From Pseudomonas sp. WJP1 (lineage in GTDB: Bacteria > Pseudomonadota > Gammaproteobacteria > Pseudomonadales > Pseudomonadaceae): DNA of 64,000 nt. The stretch lies in contig NZ_CP110128.1 in assembly GCF_028471945.1 (NCBI RefSeq), forward strand, positions 4,452,501 to 4,516,500, given 5' to 3'. The translations under genes were made by a program, and so were the position numbers. A model generated the notes under the pieces. The model worked only from the letters and a program-made list of their open reading frames with translations, had not been told where the DNA came from and ran no database searches. Of the stretch, positions 36,629 through 46,042 are shown one piece after another (the stretch's first letter is position 1; every line of letters starts with the position of its first letter).

Positions 36629-37287
36629 GCCGGCGCCTGCTCGCGCTCACCTTCCTTGAGGGCTTGGTTCATGGCCGTCAGCAGCGCTTGGGCAGGTTGG
36701 GCACCGATCACCGTCAGGCGACCGTCAAACTGGAAACTCGGCACGCCACTTGTCGCTCCGGGGGCTCCGGCAAATGGCGTGGCGTCGCCCTTCAGGCAAT
36801 CGAGCACGGCGGCGGTATCGACGCCGCAGGAGCGGGCAATGGCGAGCAAAGTCTCGCGGCAACCAAGGTTTTCGCGTTTGCGGAAATAAGCGGCGAACAT
36901 CCGCTCGAGCAACATTTCACGCTGGGCAGCATTGCCCAGCGCGCTGACCCGCTCGAACAGACGATGGGCGTCCGCGGTGTTGGGCATCGTCTCGATGTCG
37001 CTGAGGTCGATGGTCAGTCCAACTGCCGCGGCAGCCTTTTGTACCTGGGCCTGGCGCATGGTCATGGCATCGGCATTGCCCAGGCGCTTGCGGTAGAAAT
37101 CGGCGAAGGGCTCACCTTCCAACGGCAACTGCGGCAGCAACTGCACGCCATGCCACCGCGTACTGATCTGCACATCCGGATGGCGATTGCGAAACTGTAC
37201 CTGCGCATGCTCCAGCTGGCGTTTGCCGATCAGGCACCAGGGGCAGATAAAATCGAAAAACACATCAATCTCTAGACGACGACTCAC
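36625..37287 (-). CDS. DsbA-family thiol oxidoreductase (FrnE-like)
   Basis: A 220-residue cytoplasmic DsbA-fold protein starting at GTG 37287 (AGAGGTGAAGTT before it, GTGA overlap with the MFS stop). The active-site motif is CPWC (Cys15 to Cys18) in FFDFICPWCLIGKRQ, and the C-terminal GVPSFQFDGRLTVIGAQPA is the cis-Pro substrate region of FrnE and 2-hydroxychromene-2-carboxylate isomerase relatives. No signal peptide is seen. The role may be glutathione-type isomerisation or thiol chemistry on a pathway intermediate. FrnE-like oxidoreductase is the broader safe call. Confidence 0.87.
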   Translation of the reverse strand: MSRRLEIDVFFDFICPWCLIGKRQLEHAQVQFRNRHPDVQISTRWHGVQLLPQLPLEGEPFADFYRKRLGNADAMTMRQAQVQKAAAAVGLTIDLSDIETMPNTADAHRLFERVSALGNAAQREMLLERMFAAYFRKRENLGCRETLLAIARSCGVDTAAVLDCLKGDATPFAGAPGATSGVPSFQFDGRLTVIGAQPAQALLTAMNQALKEGEREQAPA

Positions 37288-38600
37288 AACTTCACCTCTA
37301 ACCCGGCTTGGCTGACGGGGTCAGGCACGCTCTGACCCTGAAGACGGGCAATATCTTTGTGGTAATGACACTTGGCGTAAAAGAACACGGCCGCTGCAGC
37401 GAGGCTGACCAGTGGCACCAGCTGGAAAGCGGCATGCAGGCCGATGAGGTCCGACACCCTTCCGGTGATGAACGGCCCCGGCGCCAGTCCCAGCATGTTG
37501 TTGGCCAATGTCAGCGTGGCGAAGGCCGTGCCATGGACCGAGTAATGGGTCAGGTTGGCAACCATCGCGCCAGCTGGGCCGGTGGTACCGGTGGCAATCA
37601 GCATGCCCAGGCAGATCAGTGCCAGTTGCAGAGGCCCTGCCGTCAGTGCGAAGGCCGCCGACAACAACAGGCAACTGCCCAGGCAAAAAGCGATGGCCAG
37701 GCTGACCTTGCGTTCCGGCGAGTTGCGACACAACCGATCGCTGAGCATGCCGCACACAATCATCCCCGCACCGCTGCACAGCACGATGATCGCAGCCATG
37801 CCACCGGCCTTGTCCGTGGGCATGTCGTAATAGCGATTGAGGTAGCTGGGAATCCACACCATCACCGTGCCACCGACGAACAGCTGCAAGCCGCTGGCGA
37901 CGTAGGTCGCCACCACCGAACGGCTGGACCACAGCGTACGCAGCGGGCGCTTGGCCCCCGCGACAGCCTTGGCAACCCGTTGCGGTGCGATGCGCGCTTC
38001 CTTGACGATGATCGGGTAAAGGATTGCCAGCAGCAGGCCGAACAGCGCCATGCCGGCGAACGACCAGCGCCAGCCGAGCTTGGCGGCGATAGCACCGCCC
38101 AACGCCATGCCCAACACCGAACCGAACATCCCGCCCGCCATGAAGGCGCTGGCCAGGGTTGCCCGCATGTGTTTCGGAAACACCGAAATCACCACCGCGA
38201 TGCCAACGCTGCCGTAGGCCGCTTCGCCGACGCCGACCATGAAGCGGGCGATGAACATTTGCTGATAGTCCTGCGCCAACGCACAACCCAGGGTGGCCAG
38301 GCTCCACAGCATCGCCATCAGCGCCAGGCTCTTGACCCGACCAAAGCGGTCGGCCATCAGCGACAGCGGGAATGTCAGCAAGCCGACCATCAGCGCGACA
38401 ATGCCACTGAGCAGGCCAAGCTGGCCGTCGCTCAGGGCCCATTCGCTCTTGAGCAGCGGGAATACCGCGTTCAGCACCTGGCGTGACATGTAATCGGAAA
38501 TCAACAGGCTGAACGTCAGTGCAAAAACAATCCAGGCATATTTACGCGCAACGTTGACGCCACCAGCGTCGTCATCGTCGGCGATTGGGTGAAAGGCCAT
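37284..38600 (-). CDS. MFS transporter
   Basis: A 438-residue major-facilitator protein with 12 predicted helices. The loop 2-3 motif is LMADRFGRVKSLA, and FIARFMVGVGEAAYGS marks helix 4; the pattern resembles aromatic-acid/metabolite:H+ symporters. The start follows GAGGAGGCTGC. It is in the middle of the minus-strand operon, after the BKACE gene, so it probably imports the pathway substrate. Substrate unknown. Confidence 0.9.
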   Translation of the reverse strand: MAFHPIADDDDAGGVNVARKYAWIVFALTFSLLISDYMSRQVLNAVFPLLKSEWALSDGQLGLLSGIVALMVGLLTFPLSLMADRFGRVKSLALMAMLWSLATLGCALAQDYQQMFIARFMVGVGEAAYGSVGIAVVISVFPKHMRATLASAFMAGGMFGSVLGMALGGAIAAKLGWRWSFAGMALFGLLLAILYPIIVKEARIAPQRVAKAVAGAKRPLRTLWSSRSVVATYVASGLQLFVGGTVMVWIPSYLNRYYDMPTDKAGGMAAIIVLCSGAGMIVCGMLSDRLCRNSPERKVSLAIAFCLGSCLLLSAAFALTAGPLQLALICLGMLIATGTTGPAGAMVANLTHYSVHGTAFATLTLANNMLGLAPGPFITGRVSDLIGLHAAFQLVPLVSLAAAAVFFYAKCHYHKDIARLQGQSVPDPVSQAGLEVKL

Positions 38601-38688
38601 GCAGCCTCCTCAAAGCTTTTATTTATTTTTGTTATCAAGCGTTTTGCAGTGCGCACGAGTGGTCACGGCCTCTCGTGCGCACCACGGG

Positions 38689-39741
38689 TCAGCCGCGTTG
38701 CGGCACACCCTTCTGCCCAGCCTTGCGGTTGGGGGACATGCCGTTGGCCAACAGGGTTTCTTCGATGCTGTCGTACTGCACACCGATGCGGTAGATCTCA
38801 CGGGCTTCTTTGCCAGTGGCGATTTCGCGACCCAGTTCGTGGGCAATGCGTACGGTTTGCTTGATCTGCGCAACCGAGCCGAAACGCTCGCCCTTGTGAT
38901 CAATGATAGTGTCTTCGTTGCCAACACGCGGGTGCAGCCCCATGGACATCGCCATGGTATTGAACGGCAGAACGTTCTTGAGCAGCGATTCGGAGGTCAG
39001 GGTGCAGCCGTCCGGAACACGGTGGATGAAGTTGAAGAAGTTGAACGGGTTCGGACCATCGAAACCACCGCCGATGCCGATCCAGGTCAGGTTCATCGGC
39101 CCCTTGTAGATGCCCTTGCGTACCAGGCGCTCCAGGGTTTCGTAGGCATGAATGCCAGTCAGCTGGAAGTGCGGCTGGATGCCGTTGTCCATCAGGCGCT
39201 TGAGGTGTTCGGCGACCCAGGCTGGACCTGCCGGCACGGTCATTTCGCTGTAGGCCGCCTGGACCAGCGGGTTGGCCAGGGAAGTGCCTTCCAGGTATTC
39301 CGGGTACAGCAGCTCCATGATGTTCATCTGGGTGGTGTTGATCGCCACCGTGACCTGGTCCGGTTTTGGCGTCAGCTCGGCCAGCATGTGGCGGGTATCG
39401 TCGGACAGCCACTTGGCGGCTTCGCCATCGCTTTCCGGGGCGAAGGAAATCGAGCCACCGACCTGGATGATCATGTCCGGCACGGCTTCGCGTACACCGG
39501 CGATCAGCTCGTTGAACTTGGACAGGCGCTTGGAGCCCTTGCCGTCCAGTTCACGCACATGCAGGTGCAGGACCGTGGCGCCGGCTTCATAGCAATCGAC
39601 CGCTTTCTGGACTTGCTCGTCCATGGTCAACGGGATGTCTTCAGGGAAATCTTCAGGCATCCATTCCGGGCCATACGGGGCCACGGTGATGACCACTTTT
39701 TCCATGTTTTCGGGGTGCAGGGAATCGTCGAAGAATTGCAT
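38689..39741 (-). CDS. BKACE (DUF849) beta-keto acid cleavage enzyme
   Basis: A 350-residue member of the 3-keto-5-aminohexanoate cleavage family. The Zn site is visible as HLH (His59, His61) in VLHLHVRELDG, and the later MGLHPRVGNEDTI block is characteristic. These enzymes condense a beta-keto acid with acetyl-CoA and split it to acetoacetate and a CoA ester. The family is diverse, so the keto acid cannot be named. Partners are a TauD-type dioxygenase and a quinone oxidoreductase upstream. The 86-88 bp gaps on both sides contain no clear promoter. Confidence 0.92.
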   Translation of the reverse strand: MQFFDDSLHPENMEKVVITVAPYGPEWMPEDFPEDIPLTMDEQVQKAVDCYEAGATVLHLHVRELDGKGSKRLSKFNELIAGVREAVPDMIIQVGGSISFAPESDGEAAKWLSDDTRHMLAELTPKPDQVTVAINTTQMNIMELLYPEYLEGTSLANPLVQAAYSEMTVPAGPAWVAEHLKRLMDNGIQPHFQLTGIHAYETLERLVRKGIYKGPMNLTWIGIGGGFDGPNPFNFFNFIHRVPDGCTLTSESLLKNVLPFNTMAMSMGLHPRVGNEDTIIDHKGERFGSVAQIKQTVRIAHELGREIATGKEAREIYRIGVQYDSIEETLLANGMSPNRKAGQKGVPQRG

Positions 39742-39827
39742 GGTTTACTCCATTTTTATGTTTGTCGCGCCCACCCGGGTTCGAGCCGGGCAGGCGTGTC
39801 TACGAGTGCGTATGCAGAGAGGGTCGA

Positions 39828-40676
39828 TCAGTAGGTCTTGTCGCCGATGATCCCGGCGCGCTCCATCTTGCGATGGCACGGCGGGTAGTCCATGACGGCG
39901 TAATGCTGCGTGCTGCGGTTGTCCCAGATGGCGATGCTGTTGGGCTTCCAGCGCCAGCGCACTTGATACTCGGGGATGTACGCCTGGCTGATCAGGTAGC
40001 GCAGCAACTCGCTCGCGCCCGGGTTGGCGTCCTGGCCGAAGCGCACCCGTTCAGCGGTGTGGTAGTTGCTGAAATGGGTGGTGAAAGCGTTGACGAACAG
40101 CACCTTCTCGCCGGTTTCCGGGTGAGTGCGCACCACCGGGTGTTCGGCGTCCGGGTACATCGCCTTGAGTGCCAGGCGTTTTTCAATCGGCATGGCGGCA
40201 CCGAAGCTCGCTTCGATGCTGTGGCGGGCGCGCAGGTCGGCGATCTTGACCTTTACGTCTTCCGGCAAGTTCGCATAGGCCTGGACCATGTTGGCCCACA
40301 TGGTGTCGCCGCCCACCGGTGGACACTCCACGCAGCGCAGCACGCAACCCATCGGCGGTGCATCGCGCCAGGTCGCATCGGTATGCCAGGCGTTTTCGTA
40401 GCGGTCCATCGGCTGGTCCGGGTTCTTGTAGATGCGCACCAGTCCCGGGTGCTCCGGATCGCTGCCGGCCACCGGATGGTCCTCCAGCTCGCCGAAGCGC
40501 CGGGCAAAGGCCACGTGTTCGGCGCGCGTGATGTCCTGGTCGCGCAGGAACACCACCCGGTGCTTGAGCAACTGGGCACGAATCTCGGCAAACAGACCGT
40601 CATCATGCACCGCGTCGGCGAGGTTCACGCCGATCAGTTCGGCGCCGATGCTGCAGGTCAATTGTTCGACTTTCAT
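39828..40676 (-). CDS. TauD/TfdA family 2-oxoglutarate-dependent dioxygenase
   Basis: A 282-residue Fe(II)/2-oxoglutarate dioxygenase. Iron ligands are His98, Asp100 (AWHTDATW) and His258 (DNRSTQHYAV), with Arg269 for the co-substrate. It hydroxylates a substrate at a carbon next to a leaving group, as taurine (giving sulfite) or 2,4-D (giving phenol). AAGGAGCAGCC precedes ATG 40676. Longer in-frame openings upstream overlap the neighbouring gene and are rejected. The YeiH exporter at the operon end makes a sulfonate a candidate, not proven. Confidence 0.92.
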   Translation of the reverse strand: MKVEQLTCSIGAELIGVNLADAVHDDGLFAEIRAQLLKHRVVFLRDQDITRAEHVAFARRFGELEDHPVAGSDPEHPGLVRIYKNPDQPMDRYENAWHTDATWRDAPPMGCVLRCVECPPVGGDTMWANMVQAYANLPEDVKVKIADLRARHSIEASFGAAMPIEKRLALKAMYPDAEHPVVRTHPETGEKVLFVNAFTTHFSNYHTAERVRFGQDANPGASELLRYLISQAYIPEYQVRWRWKPNSIAIWDNRSTQHYAVMDYPPCHRKMERAGIIGDKTY

Positions 40677-40689
40677 GGCTGGCTGCTCC

Positions 40690-41670
40690 TTAAATGACGA
40701 AAATCGATGAACCGGTGGTCTTGCGCGACTCAAGATCGCGATGAGCCTGCACCGCATCCTGCAAGGCGTAGTGCTGGTTGATCTCGATCTTGATCCGGCC
40801 GCTGCCGACGTGGTCGAACAACTCACCGGCCAGGGCGGCTTTTTCCGCAGGGTCGGCGATGTAGTTGGCCAGGGCCGGACGGGTCAGGAACAGCGAACCT
40901 TTCATCGCCAGCATCACCGGGTCGAACGCCGGGATCGGTCCGGAGGCGGTACCCACGCACACCATCAGGCCACGGGGTTTCAACGAATCCAGCGAGCCCA
41001 TGAAGGTGTTCTTGCCGACGCTGTCGAACACCACGTTGACGCCGACACCGTCGGTCAATTCACGAACGCGTGCGGCGACGTCTTCATGGCTGTAATTGAT
41101 CGTATGGTCGCAACCGTGGGCCCGGGCGATTTCGGCCTTTTCCTCGGTCGAGACCGTGCCGATCACGTTCAGGCCGAGCAATTTGGCCCACTGCGAGACG
41201 ATCAGGCCGACGCCACCGGCGGCGGCGTGCAGCAGGATGCTGTCGCCTTCCTTGAAGTCGTAGATGCGACGCATCAGGTACGAAGACGTCAGGCCGCGCA
41301 TGGTCATGGCCGCTGCCGCTTCGAAACTGATGGTTTCCGGCAGCTTGATCAGCGGCGCGGCGGCGATCAGTCGTTCGGTGCTGTAGGCACCCAGGGTGTT
41401 GAGGAAACCGGTATAGGTGACGCGGTCACCCACCTGGACATTGGTCACCCCTTCGCCGATGGCCTGGACCACGCCGGAGGCCTCGACGCCCATGCCGTTG
41501 GGCATCGGGATCGGGTAGGTGCCATTGCGAAAGTAGGTGTCGGCATAGTTCAGGCCGACCGCCACATGACGCAGACGAACCTGGCCCGGGCCTGGATCGC
41601 CGACTTCGACATCCTCATAACGAAGGACTTCAGGACCACCAGTTTCGTAGAAGCGTACGGCCTTGGCCAT
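40690..41670 (-). CDS. NADPH:quinone oxidoreductase (zinc-free MDR)
   Basis: A 326-residue QOR-type medium-chain reductase without the structural zinc cysteines. The start MAKAVRFYETGGPEVLRYED, GLNYADTYFRNG, and the NAD(P)-binding AAAGGVGLIVSQWAKLLG all fit QOR. The ATG at 41670 follows GGAGAATAAG. It is the first gene of the minus-strand operon and divergent from the MocR regulator across ~210 bp, which should hold the shared control region. It reduces quinones or an enone intermediate. Confidence 0.9.
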   Translation of the reverse strand: MAKAVRFYETGGPEVLRYEDVEVGDPGPGQVRLRHVAVGLNYADTYFRNGTYPIPMPNGMGVEASGVVQAIGEGVTNVQVGDRVTYTGFLNTLGAYSTERLIAAAPLIKLPETISFEAAAAMTMRGLTSSYLMRRIYDFKEGDSILLHAAAGGVGLIVSQWAKLLGLNVIGTVSTEEKAEIARAHGCDHTINYSHEDVAARVRELTDGVGVNVVFDSVGKNTFMGSLDSLKPRGLMVCVGTASGPIPAFDPVMLAMKGSLFLTRPALANYIADPAEKAALAGELFDHVGSGRIKIEINQHYALQDAVQAHRDLESRKTTGSSIFVI

Positions 41671-41880
41671 TTTTCTTATTCTCCAGTCTGCAATATTGGC
41701 TGTTGCGTCGATTTGCGCTGATTGGACTGTAGGACGCTGCCTGTTGAGCCGCTTCTCATCAGACGACAATGGCTTTTCATTTCATGACAGTGCTCGCCAT
41801 GGCGTTCATGGCGGTAGATGACTTATCCCGTGCCGCTCGCTACCCTGCACACCACGACACACCGTCCAGACGAGTGCTTC

Positions 41881-43389
41881 ATGAAATCCCCCGCAGGTTT
41901 GTTGCTGTCGGCCATCGAGCTGGACCGTGCCAGCGCCATCCCCTTGTACCGCCAACTGTATTTGCAGATCCGCAAACAGATCCTCGGAGGGCGGATCCAG
42001 GGCGGCGTGCGCTTACCATCGACCCGCACCTTGAGCAAGGAACTGGCGTTGTCGCGGATCACCATCCTCAATGCCTTCGATCAGTTGATCGCCGAGGGTT
42101 TCCTGGCCTCGCGCACCGGCGCTGGCACCTACGTCGGCACCGAATGGGAGCACCGCACGGCTGTCGACGACGGGCAGGCACGCCAGCCCCCTCGCCTGTC
42201 CGACCTGAGCCAGTCGATGCTGTCGCTGCGCAGCGATCATTTTCGCGGGGTGTCCTATGCCGACTGGGACCCTGCCACCCCGACCTCCTTCCTGCCCAGC
42301 CACAGCACCTACGACGCCTTCCCGCACGCGATCTGGCGGCGCCTGATGAACCGTCACCTGCTCAAGCCGACCAAGGCCATGCTCGGTTACGGCGAACTGC
42401 AAGGCTTGCAGGCGTTGCGCACGGCCATTGCCGAGTACGTCTTCGACGCCCGGGGCATCGACTGTGATGCCGGGCAAGTGGTGATCGTTTCCGGTGCGCA
42501 GCAAGCCTTCAACCTGCTGGGCATGCTGCTGCTCAACCCGCAGGACCGCGTGTGGATGGAGGACCCGGGGCACATCGCGGCGCGCATCGCCCTGCAGGCC
42601 CAGGGCGCGCAGGTGGTGCCGCTGCCTGTCGATGAACAGGGGATCGATGTCGAGCAAGGCCTGGCCCAATGCCCGGATGCGCGCCTGGTGTTCACTACGC
42701 CCTCGCGCCAGCATCCCCTGGGCGTGACCCTCAGTTATGCGCGACGCCAGGCACTGATCGATTGGGCGGCACGCCAGCAGAGCTGGATCATCGAAGACGA
42801 TTGCGACAGTGAATTGCGCTACAGCGGCCGCCTCCTTCCCGCGCTCTATGCCATGGACCAGATGGCACGGGTGATCTACGTCGGGACGTTCAGCAAAGTG
42901 CTGTTTCCCTCGCTGCGACTGGGCTACGTGATATTGCCCCAGGCCCTGGTCGAGCCCTTCTGCACCTTGCGCGCGGTCATGGATCGCAGCCCGCCCACCC
43001 TGCTGCAGGCGACGACGGCGGACTTCATGGTCGAAGGCCACTTCCTGGGGCACATCCGCCGCCTGCGCGCACTGTACCAGGCGCGCCAGCAGGCCCTGGT
43101 CGAGCAGCTGCAACAACAGCTCGGCGGCTTCTTGCGGATCACCCCGGTGGACGCCGGCATGCACCTGATCGCCTGGCTACCCCCCACGCTCGATGGCGAC
43201 GCGATTGCCAAGCAACTGGCGCGACACAACATTCACACCTACGCCCTCTCCGACTACTGCATCGGGCACGTCCAGCCGCCCGCCCTGCTGATCGGTTTTG
43301 CCGGCACCCCCGAACACCAGGCCCGGGAACGCGTCGAGGCGCTGGCCCGGGCCCTGGACGCCATGGGGTGCCTGACGCAAACCACTTGA
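41881..43389 (+). CDS. MocR-type GntR/aminotransferase-like regulator
   Basis: A 502-residue regulator with an N-terminal GntR winged helix (about 15-85; IPLYRQLYLQIRKQIL and LPSTRTLSKELALSR) joined to a class-I aminotransferase-like domain with PLP lysine about Lys339 (GTFSKVLFPSLRLGY). MocR proteins sense PLP or an amine through this domain. ATG 41881 follows GACGAG. It is divergent from the QOR-TauD-BKACE operon and may control it, and it lies ahead of the TIM-barrel and MFS genes on the same strand. Confidence 0.92.
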   Translation: MKSPAGLLLSAIELDRASAIPLYRQLYLQIRKQILGGRIQGGVRLPSTRTLSKELALSRITILNAFDQLIAEGFLASRTGAGTYVGTEWEHRTAVDDGQARQPPRLSDLSQSMLSLRSDHFRGVSYADWDPATPTSFLPSHSTYDAFPHAIWRRLMNRHLLKPTKAMLGYGELQGLQALRTAIAEYVFDARGIDCDAGQVVIVSGAQQAFNLLGMLLLNPQDRVWMEDPGHIAARIALQAQGAQVVPLPVDEQGIDVEQGLAQCPDARLVFTTPSRQHPLGVTLSYARRQALIDWAARQQSWIIEDDCDSELRYSGRLLPALYAMDQMARVIYVGTFSKVLFPSLRLGYVILPQALVEPFCTLRAVMDRSPPTLLQATTADFMVEGHFLGHIRRLRALYQARQQALVEQLQQQLGGFLRITPVDAGMHLIAWLPPTLDGDAIAKQLARHNIHTYALSDYCIGHVQPPALLIGFAGTPEHQARERVEALARALDAMGCLTQTT

Positions 43390-43500
43390 AGCACGGCAAG
43401 TGGTCTTAACAATTAACTGATAATGGATCTATCGAGAGTTCCTGGCTGGCGCGATAAAGGCTGCGTCGCAAGACCCGTGTCTGAACCAGGAACGACTCGA

Positions 43501-44571
43501 ATGAACAATAAGATCCAGGAACGATTCAACGCCTTGCTTTGCCACAACGTGGTCGAGGACGGCACGGCGCCCGTGCTGACGGACGCACTGGCCCGGCAGT
43601 TGCTCGAACGACTGGCGCAACTGCGCCTGTTTGCCCACGCCTACCCGCTGCTGACCAACCTCACCCACGGTCGCGTCACCCCCGCCGACCTCCTCGACTT
43701 CGCCTATCGCCACGAGCTGCAAGGCCTGAGCCTGCACTTGCTCGACGGCGAGGCCAACAGCCTGAGCCAGATGACGCCTGCGCAACTGCAGGTGTTTGCC
43801 GACAAGGCCCGTGCCCTGGGACTGGATGTGCATCTGGAAATCAGCAGCACGCGAAAAAAAGATGTCGACCAGGTGATCGCCATCGCCCTGGCCCTGGGCG
43901 TGCGCAACATCCGCGTCTACTCGCGCTACGAGGGAACGCTGTCGCGGGTCATGGACCTGATCGAAACCGACCTGCGCTACCTCGCACAGCAGGCAGACGC
44001 GCACGACCTGTACTTCGACTTCGAGCAGCATGAAGAGCTCAAGAGCGACGAGATCGCGCAACTGCTGAACCGCCTCGACCACCCTCGCCTGCATGCCCTG
44101 TTTGACTTCGGCAACATGATCAATGCCTGCGAACAACCCCTGCAGGCGCTGCGTAACCTGGCGCCGCACATCCGCCAGGCGCACCTCAAGGGCGTGCGCG
44201 TGGTCCCCGAGCAAAACGGCTTCGGGCACTACGGCGTGCTGCAGGGCAGCGCCGAAGACCACCTGCCCAGCGCTCGCCTGCTGTTCGAGCTGTTGATGCT
44301 TGGCGAAACAAGCCCGCAGGTGATCGCCTTCATCCTCGAGCAGGAAAACCACTACGTGGCCCCGGCGTTCCGCCAGACCCTCGAGGCGGCCGACCCCTTC
44401 ATCGCCTATCGGGAAATGAGTGACACGCCACTGCCCGACGGCTTCACGCTGGAGCAAATGCTGGCCGACGAACACCGCTGGGCGAACAACCAGGTGGCCT
44501 ACGTGCGCGGCGTGCTGGCCGAGTTGCGCACCCTGGCTGAACTGACCCTTGCTCACAGTCCTCAAGCCTGA
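43501..44571 (+). CDS. Xylose-isomerase-like TIM-barrel protein
   Basis: A 356-residue AP-endonuclease-2/xylose-isomerase-like barrel (sugar phosphate isomerase/epimerase superfamily). Metal ligand candidates lie in FDFEQHEELKSDE, HALFDFGNMINA and IRQAHLKGVRV. The start at 43501 gives MNNKIQERF; an in-frame ATG at 43423 lacks a good ribosome site. The substrate is likely a sugar or sugar-like carboxylate. It is followed by an MFS gene 38 bp later, suggesting import and isomerisation of the same compound. Confidence 0.85.
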   Translation: MNNKIQERFNALLCHNVVEDGTAPVLTDALARQLLERLAQLRLFAHAYPLLTNLTHGRVTPADLLDFAYRHELQGLSLHLLDGEANSLSQMTPAQLQVFADKARALGLDVHLEISSTRKKDVDQVIAIALALGVRNIRVYSRYEGTLSRVMDLIETDLRYLAQQADAHDLYFDFEQHEELKSDEIAQLLNRLDHPRLHALFDFGNMINACEQPLQALRNLAPHIRQAHLKGVRVVPEQNGFGHYGVLQGSAEDHLPSARLLFELLMLGETSPQVIAFILEQENHYVAPAFRQTLEAADPFIAYREMSDTPLPDGFTLEQMLADEHRWANNQVAYVRGVLAELRTLAELTLAHSPQA

Positions 44572-44609
44572 ACCCGACGCTACGAACCAAATACGCCCGG
44601 AGAACAATA

Positions 44610-45875
44610 ATGACAACGCAAAACAAGGCCAAATGGCTCAGATTCCTGATACTCATCCTCGGTGGCGGCACCATCTACAAGCTGGCCAACCTCAAGGACG
44701 CCTTCTATGTGCCCATGCAAGAATTCATGGGCTTGAGCCACACTGAAATCGGCCTGCTGCTGAGCGCCAACGCAATCATCGCCACCGCGTTGTTCGTGGT
44801 CGGCGGCCTGCTCGCCGATCGCTACGACACCCGCAAGCTGATCCCCATCGGCCTGATCGGAACCGGCAGCCTGGGGCTGTACCTGGCCACCTTTCCGCCC
44901 TTCAGCAACTTGTTGATCGTGTTCAGCCTGCTGGCGGTGTGTGCCGACTGCATCTTCTGGCCCTCGCTGCTCAAGGCCATCCGCAACCTGGGCGACGATC
45001 AGGAACAGGGCCGGCTGTTCGGCCTGCTGGAAGGCGGACGTGGCGTCGTCGATACCCTGGTGGCCTTCTGCGCGCTGGGCGTGTTCGTCGCCATGGGTTC
45101 GGGCGAAGCCGGCCTGAAATCGGCGATCCTGTTCTACTCGGTGATCGACATCCTCGCCGGGACCCTGACCTGGTTCCTGCTCAAGAGCGGTGGCACACAG
45201 ACGACCGCCAAGCCCGGGAATGGCCTGGCCAACCTGTTCGAAGCGATCAAGGTGCCGGGCATCTGGCTGGTCAGCCTCAATGTGTTCATGGTCTACATCG
45301 TCTACTGCGGCCTGACCTATTTCATTCCCTACCTCAAGGAAATGTACGGCCTGCCCGTGGCACTGGTGGGCGCCTACGGCATCATCAACCAGTACTTCCT
45401 CAAGATCCTCGGCGGCCCTGCCGGCGGTTTCATCGCCGACAAGCAGTTCAAGAGCACCAGCCGCTACCTCAAGTGGGCGTTCCTCGCATTGCTGCCGCTG
45501 ATGGGCGTCATCCTGCTGATTCCCAAGAGCCCGAGCTTCATCTATGCCGGCATGGCCGCCACCCTGTCCTTTGCGCTGATCGTGTTCTCCATGCGCGGCG
45601 TGTTCTGGGCGCCCATGGGTGAAGTCGGCATTCCCCCGCACATCACCGGCTCGGCCTTCGGCATCGGCTGCCTGATCGGCTATGCACCGGGCATGTTCGC
45701 CTACGTGATCTATGGCGCCATCCTCGACCACTTCCCCGGCCAGCAGGGCTATAACTATGTATTCAGCCTGATGAGCGGGTTGGCGATCATTGGCTTCATG
45801 GTGTCCAGCCTGCTGTATCAATCGGTGCGCAGGAAGTCCACGGCCAGCGGCCAGGTGAGTGCAGCGCAGGCCTGA
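44610..45875 (+). CDS. MFS transporter
   Basis: A 421-residue 12-helix major-facilitator protein. LLADRYDTRKLIPIG is the loop 2-3 motif. CCCGGAGAACAATA precedes the ATG. It lies directly after the TIM-barrel gene and is likely cotranscribed. Its N-terminus (GGGTIYKLANLKDAFYVPM) resembles metabolite/H+ symporters of unknown substrate. Confidence 0.9.
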   Translation: MTTQNKAKWLRFLILILGGGTIYKLANLKDAFYVPMQEFMGLSHTEIGLLLSANAIIATALFVVGGLLADRYDTRKLIPIGLIGTGSLGLYLATFPPFSNLLIVFSLLAVCADCIFWPSLLKAIRNLGDDQEQGRLFGLLEGGRGVVDTLVAFCALGVFVAMGSGEAGLKSAILFYSVIDILAGTLTWFLLKSGGTQTTAKPGNGLANLFEAIKVPGIWLVSLNVFMVYIVYCGLTYFIPYLKEMYGLPVALVGAYGIINQYFLKILGGPAGGFIADKQFKSTSRYLKWAFLALLPLMGVILLIPKSPSFIYAGMAATLSFALIVFSMRGVFWAPMGEVGIPPHITGSAFGIGCLIGYAPGMFAYVIYGAILDHFPGQQGYNYVFSLMSGLAIIGFMVSSLLYQSVRRKSTASGQVSAAQA

Positions 45876-46042
45876 TCCGACGCTGTGTATCACTGTGTAT
45901 CTGGACAACGGCGGGATACAGGTGCTTGCACCGGTCCCGCTCTTTGGACACAGGCCAGATACGTCACCGCGCTCAAATGCAGGCAGGGTTTGAAGGGGAT
46001 CGGCCGGATCCCCTGGCCAGCGGCTTGCAAAGGAGCATCACC

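Noticed and set aside
39774..39790. CCCGGGTTCGAGCCGGG, reminiscent of a tRNA T-arm
   Set aside because: The loop would begin with G and the stem phase does not fit a T-arm; no acceptor, D or anticodon stems are present around it.
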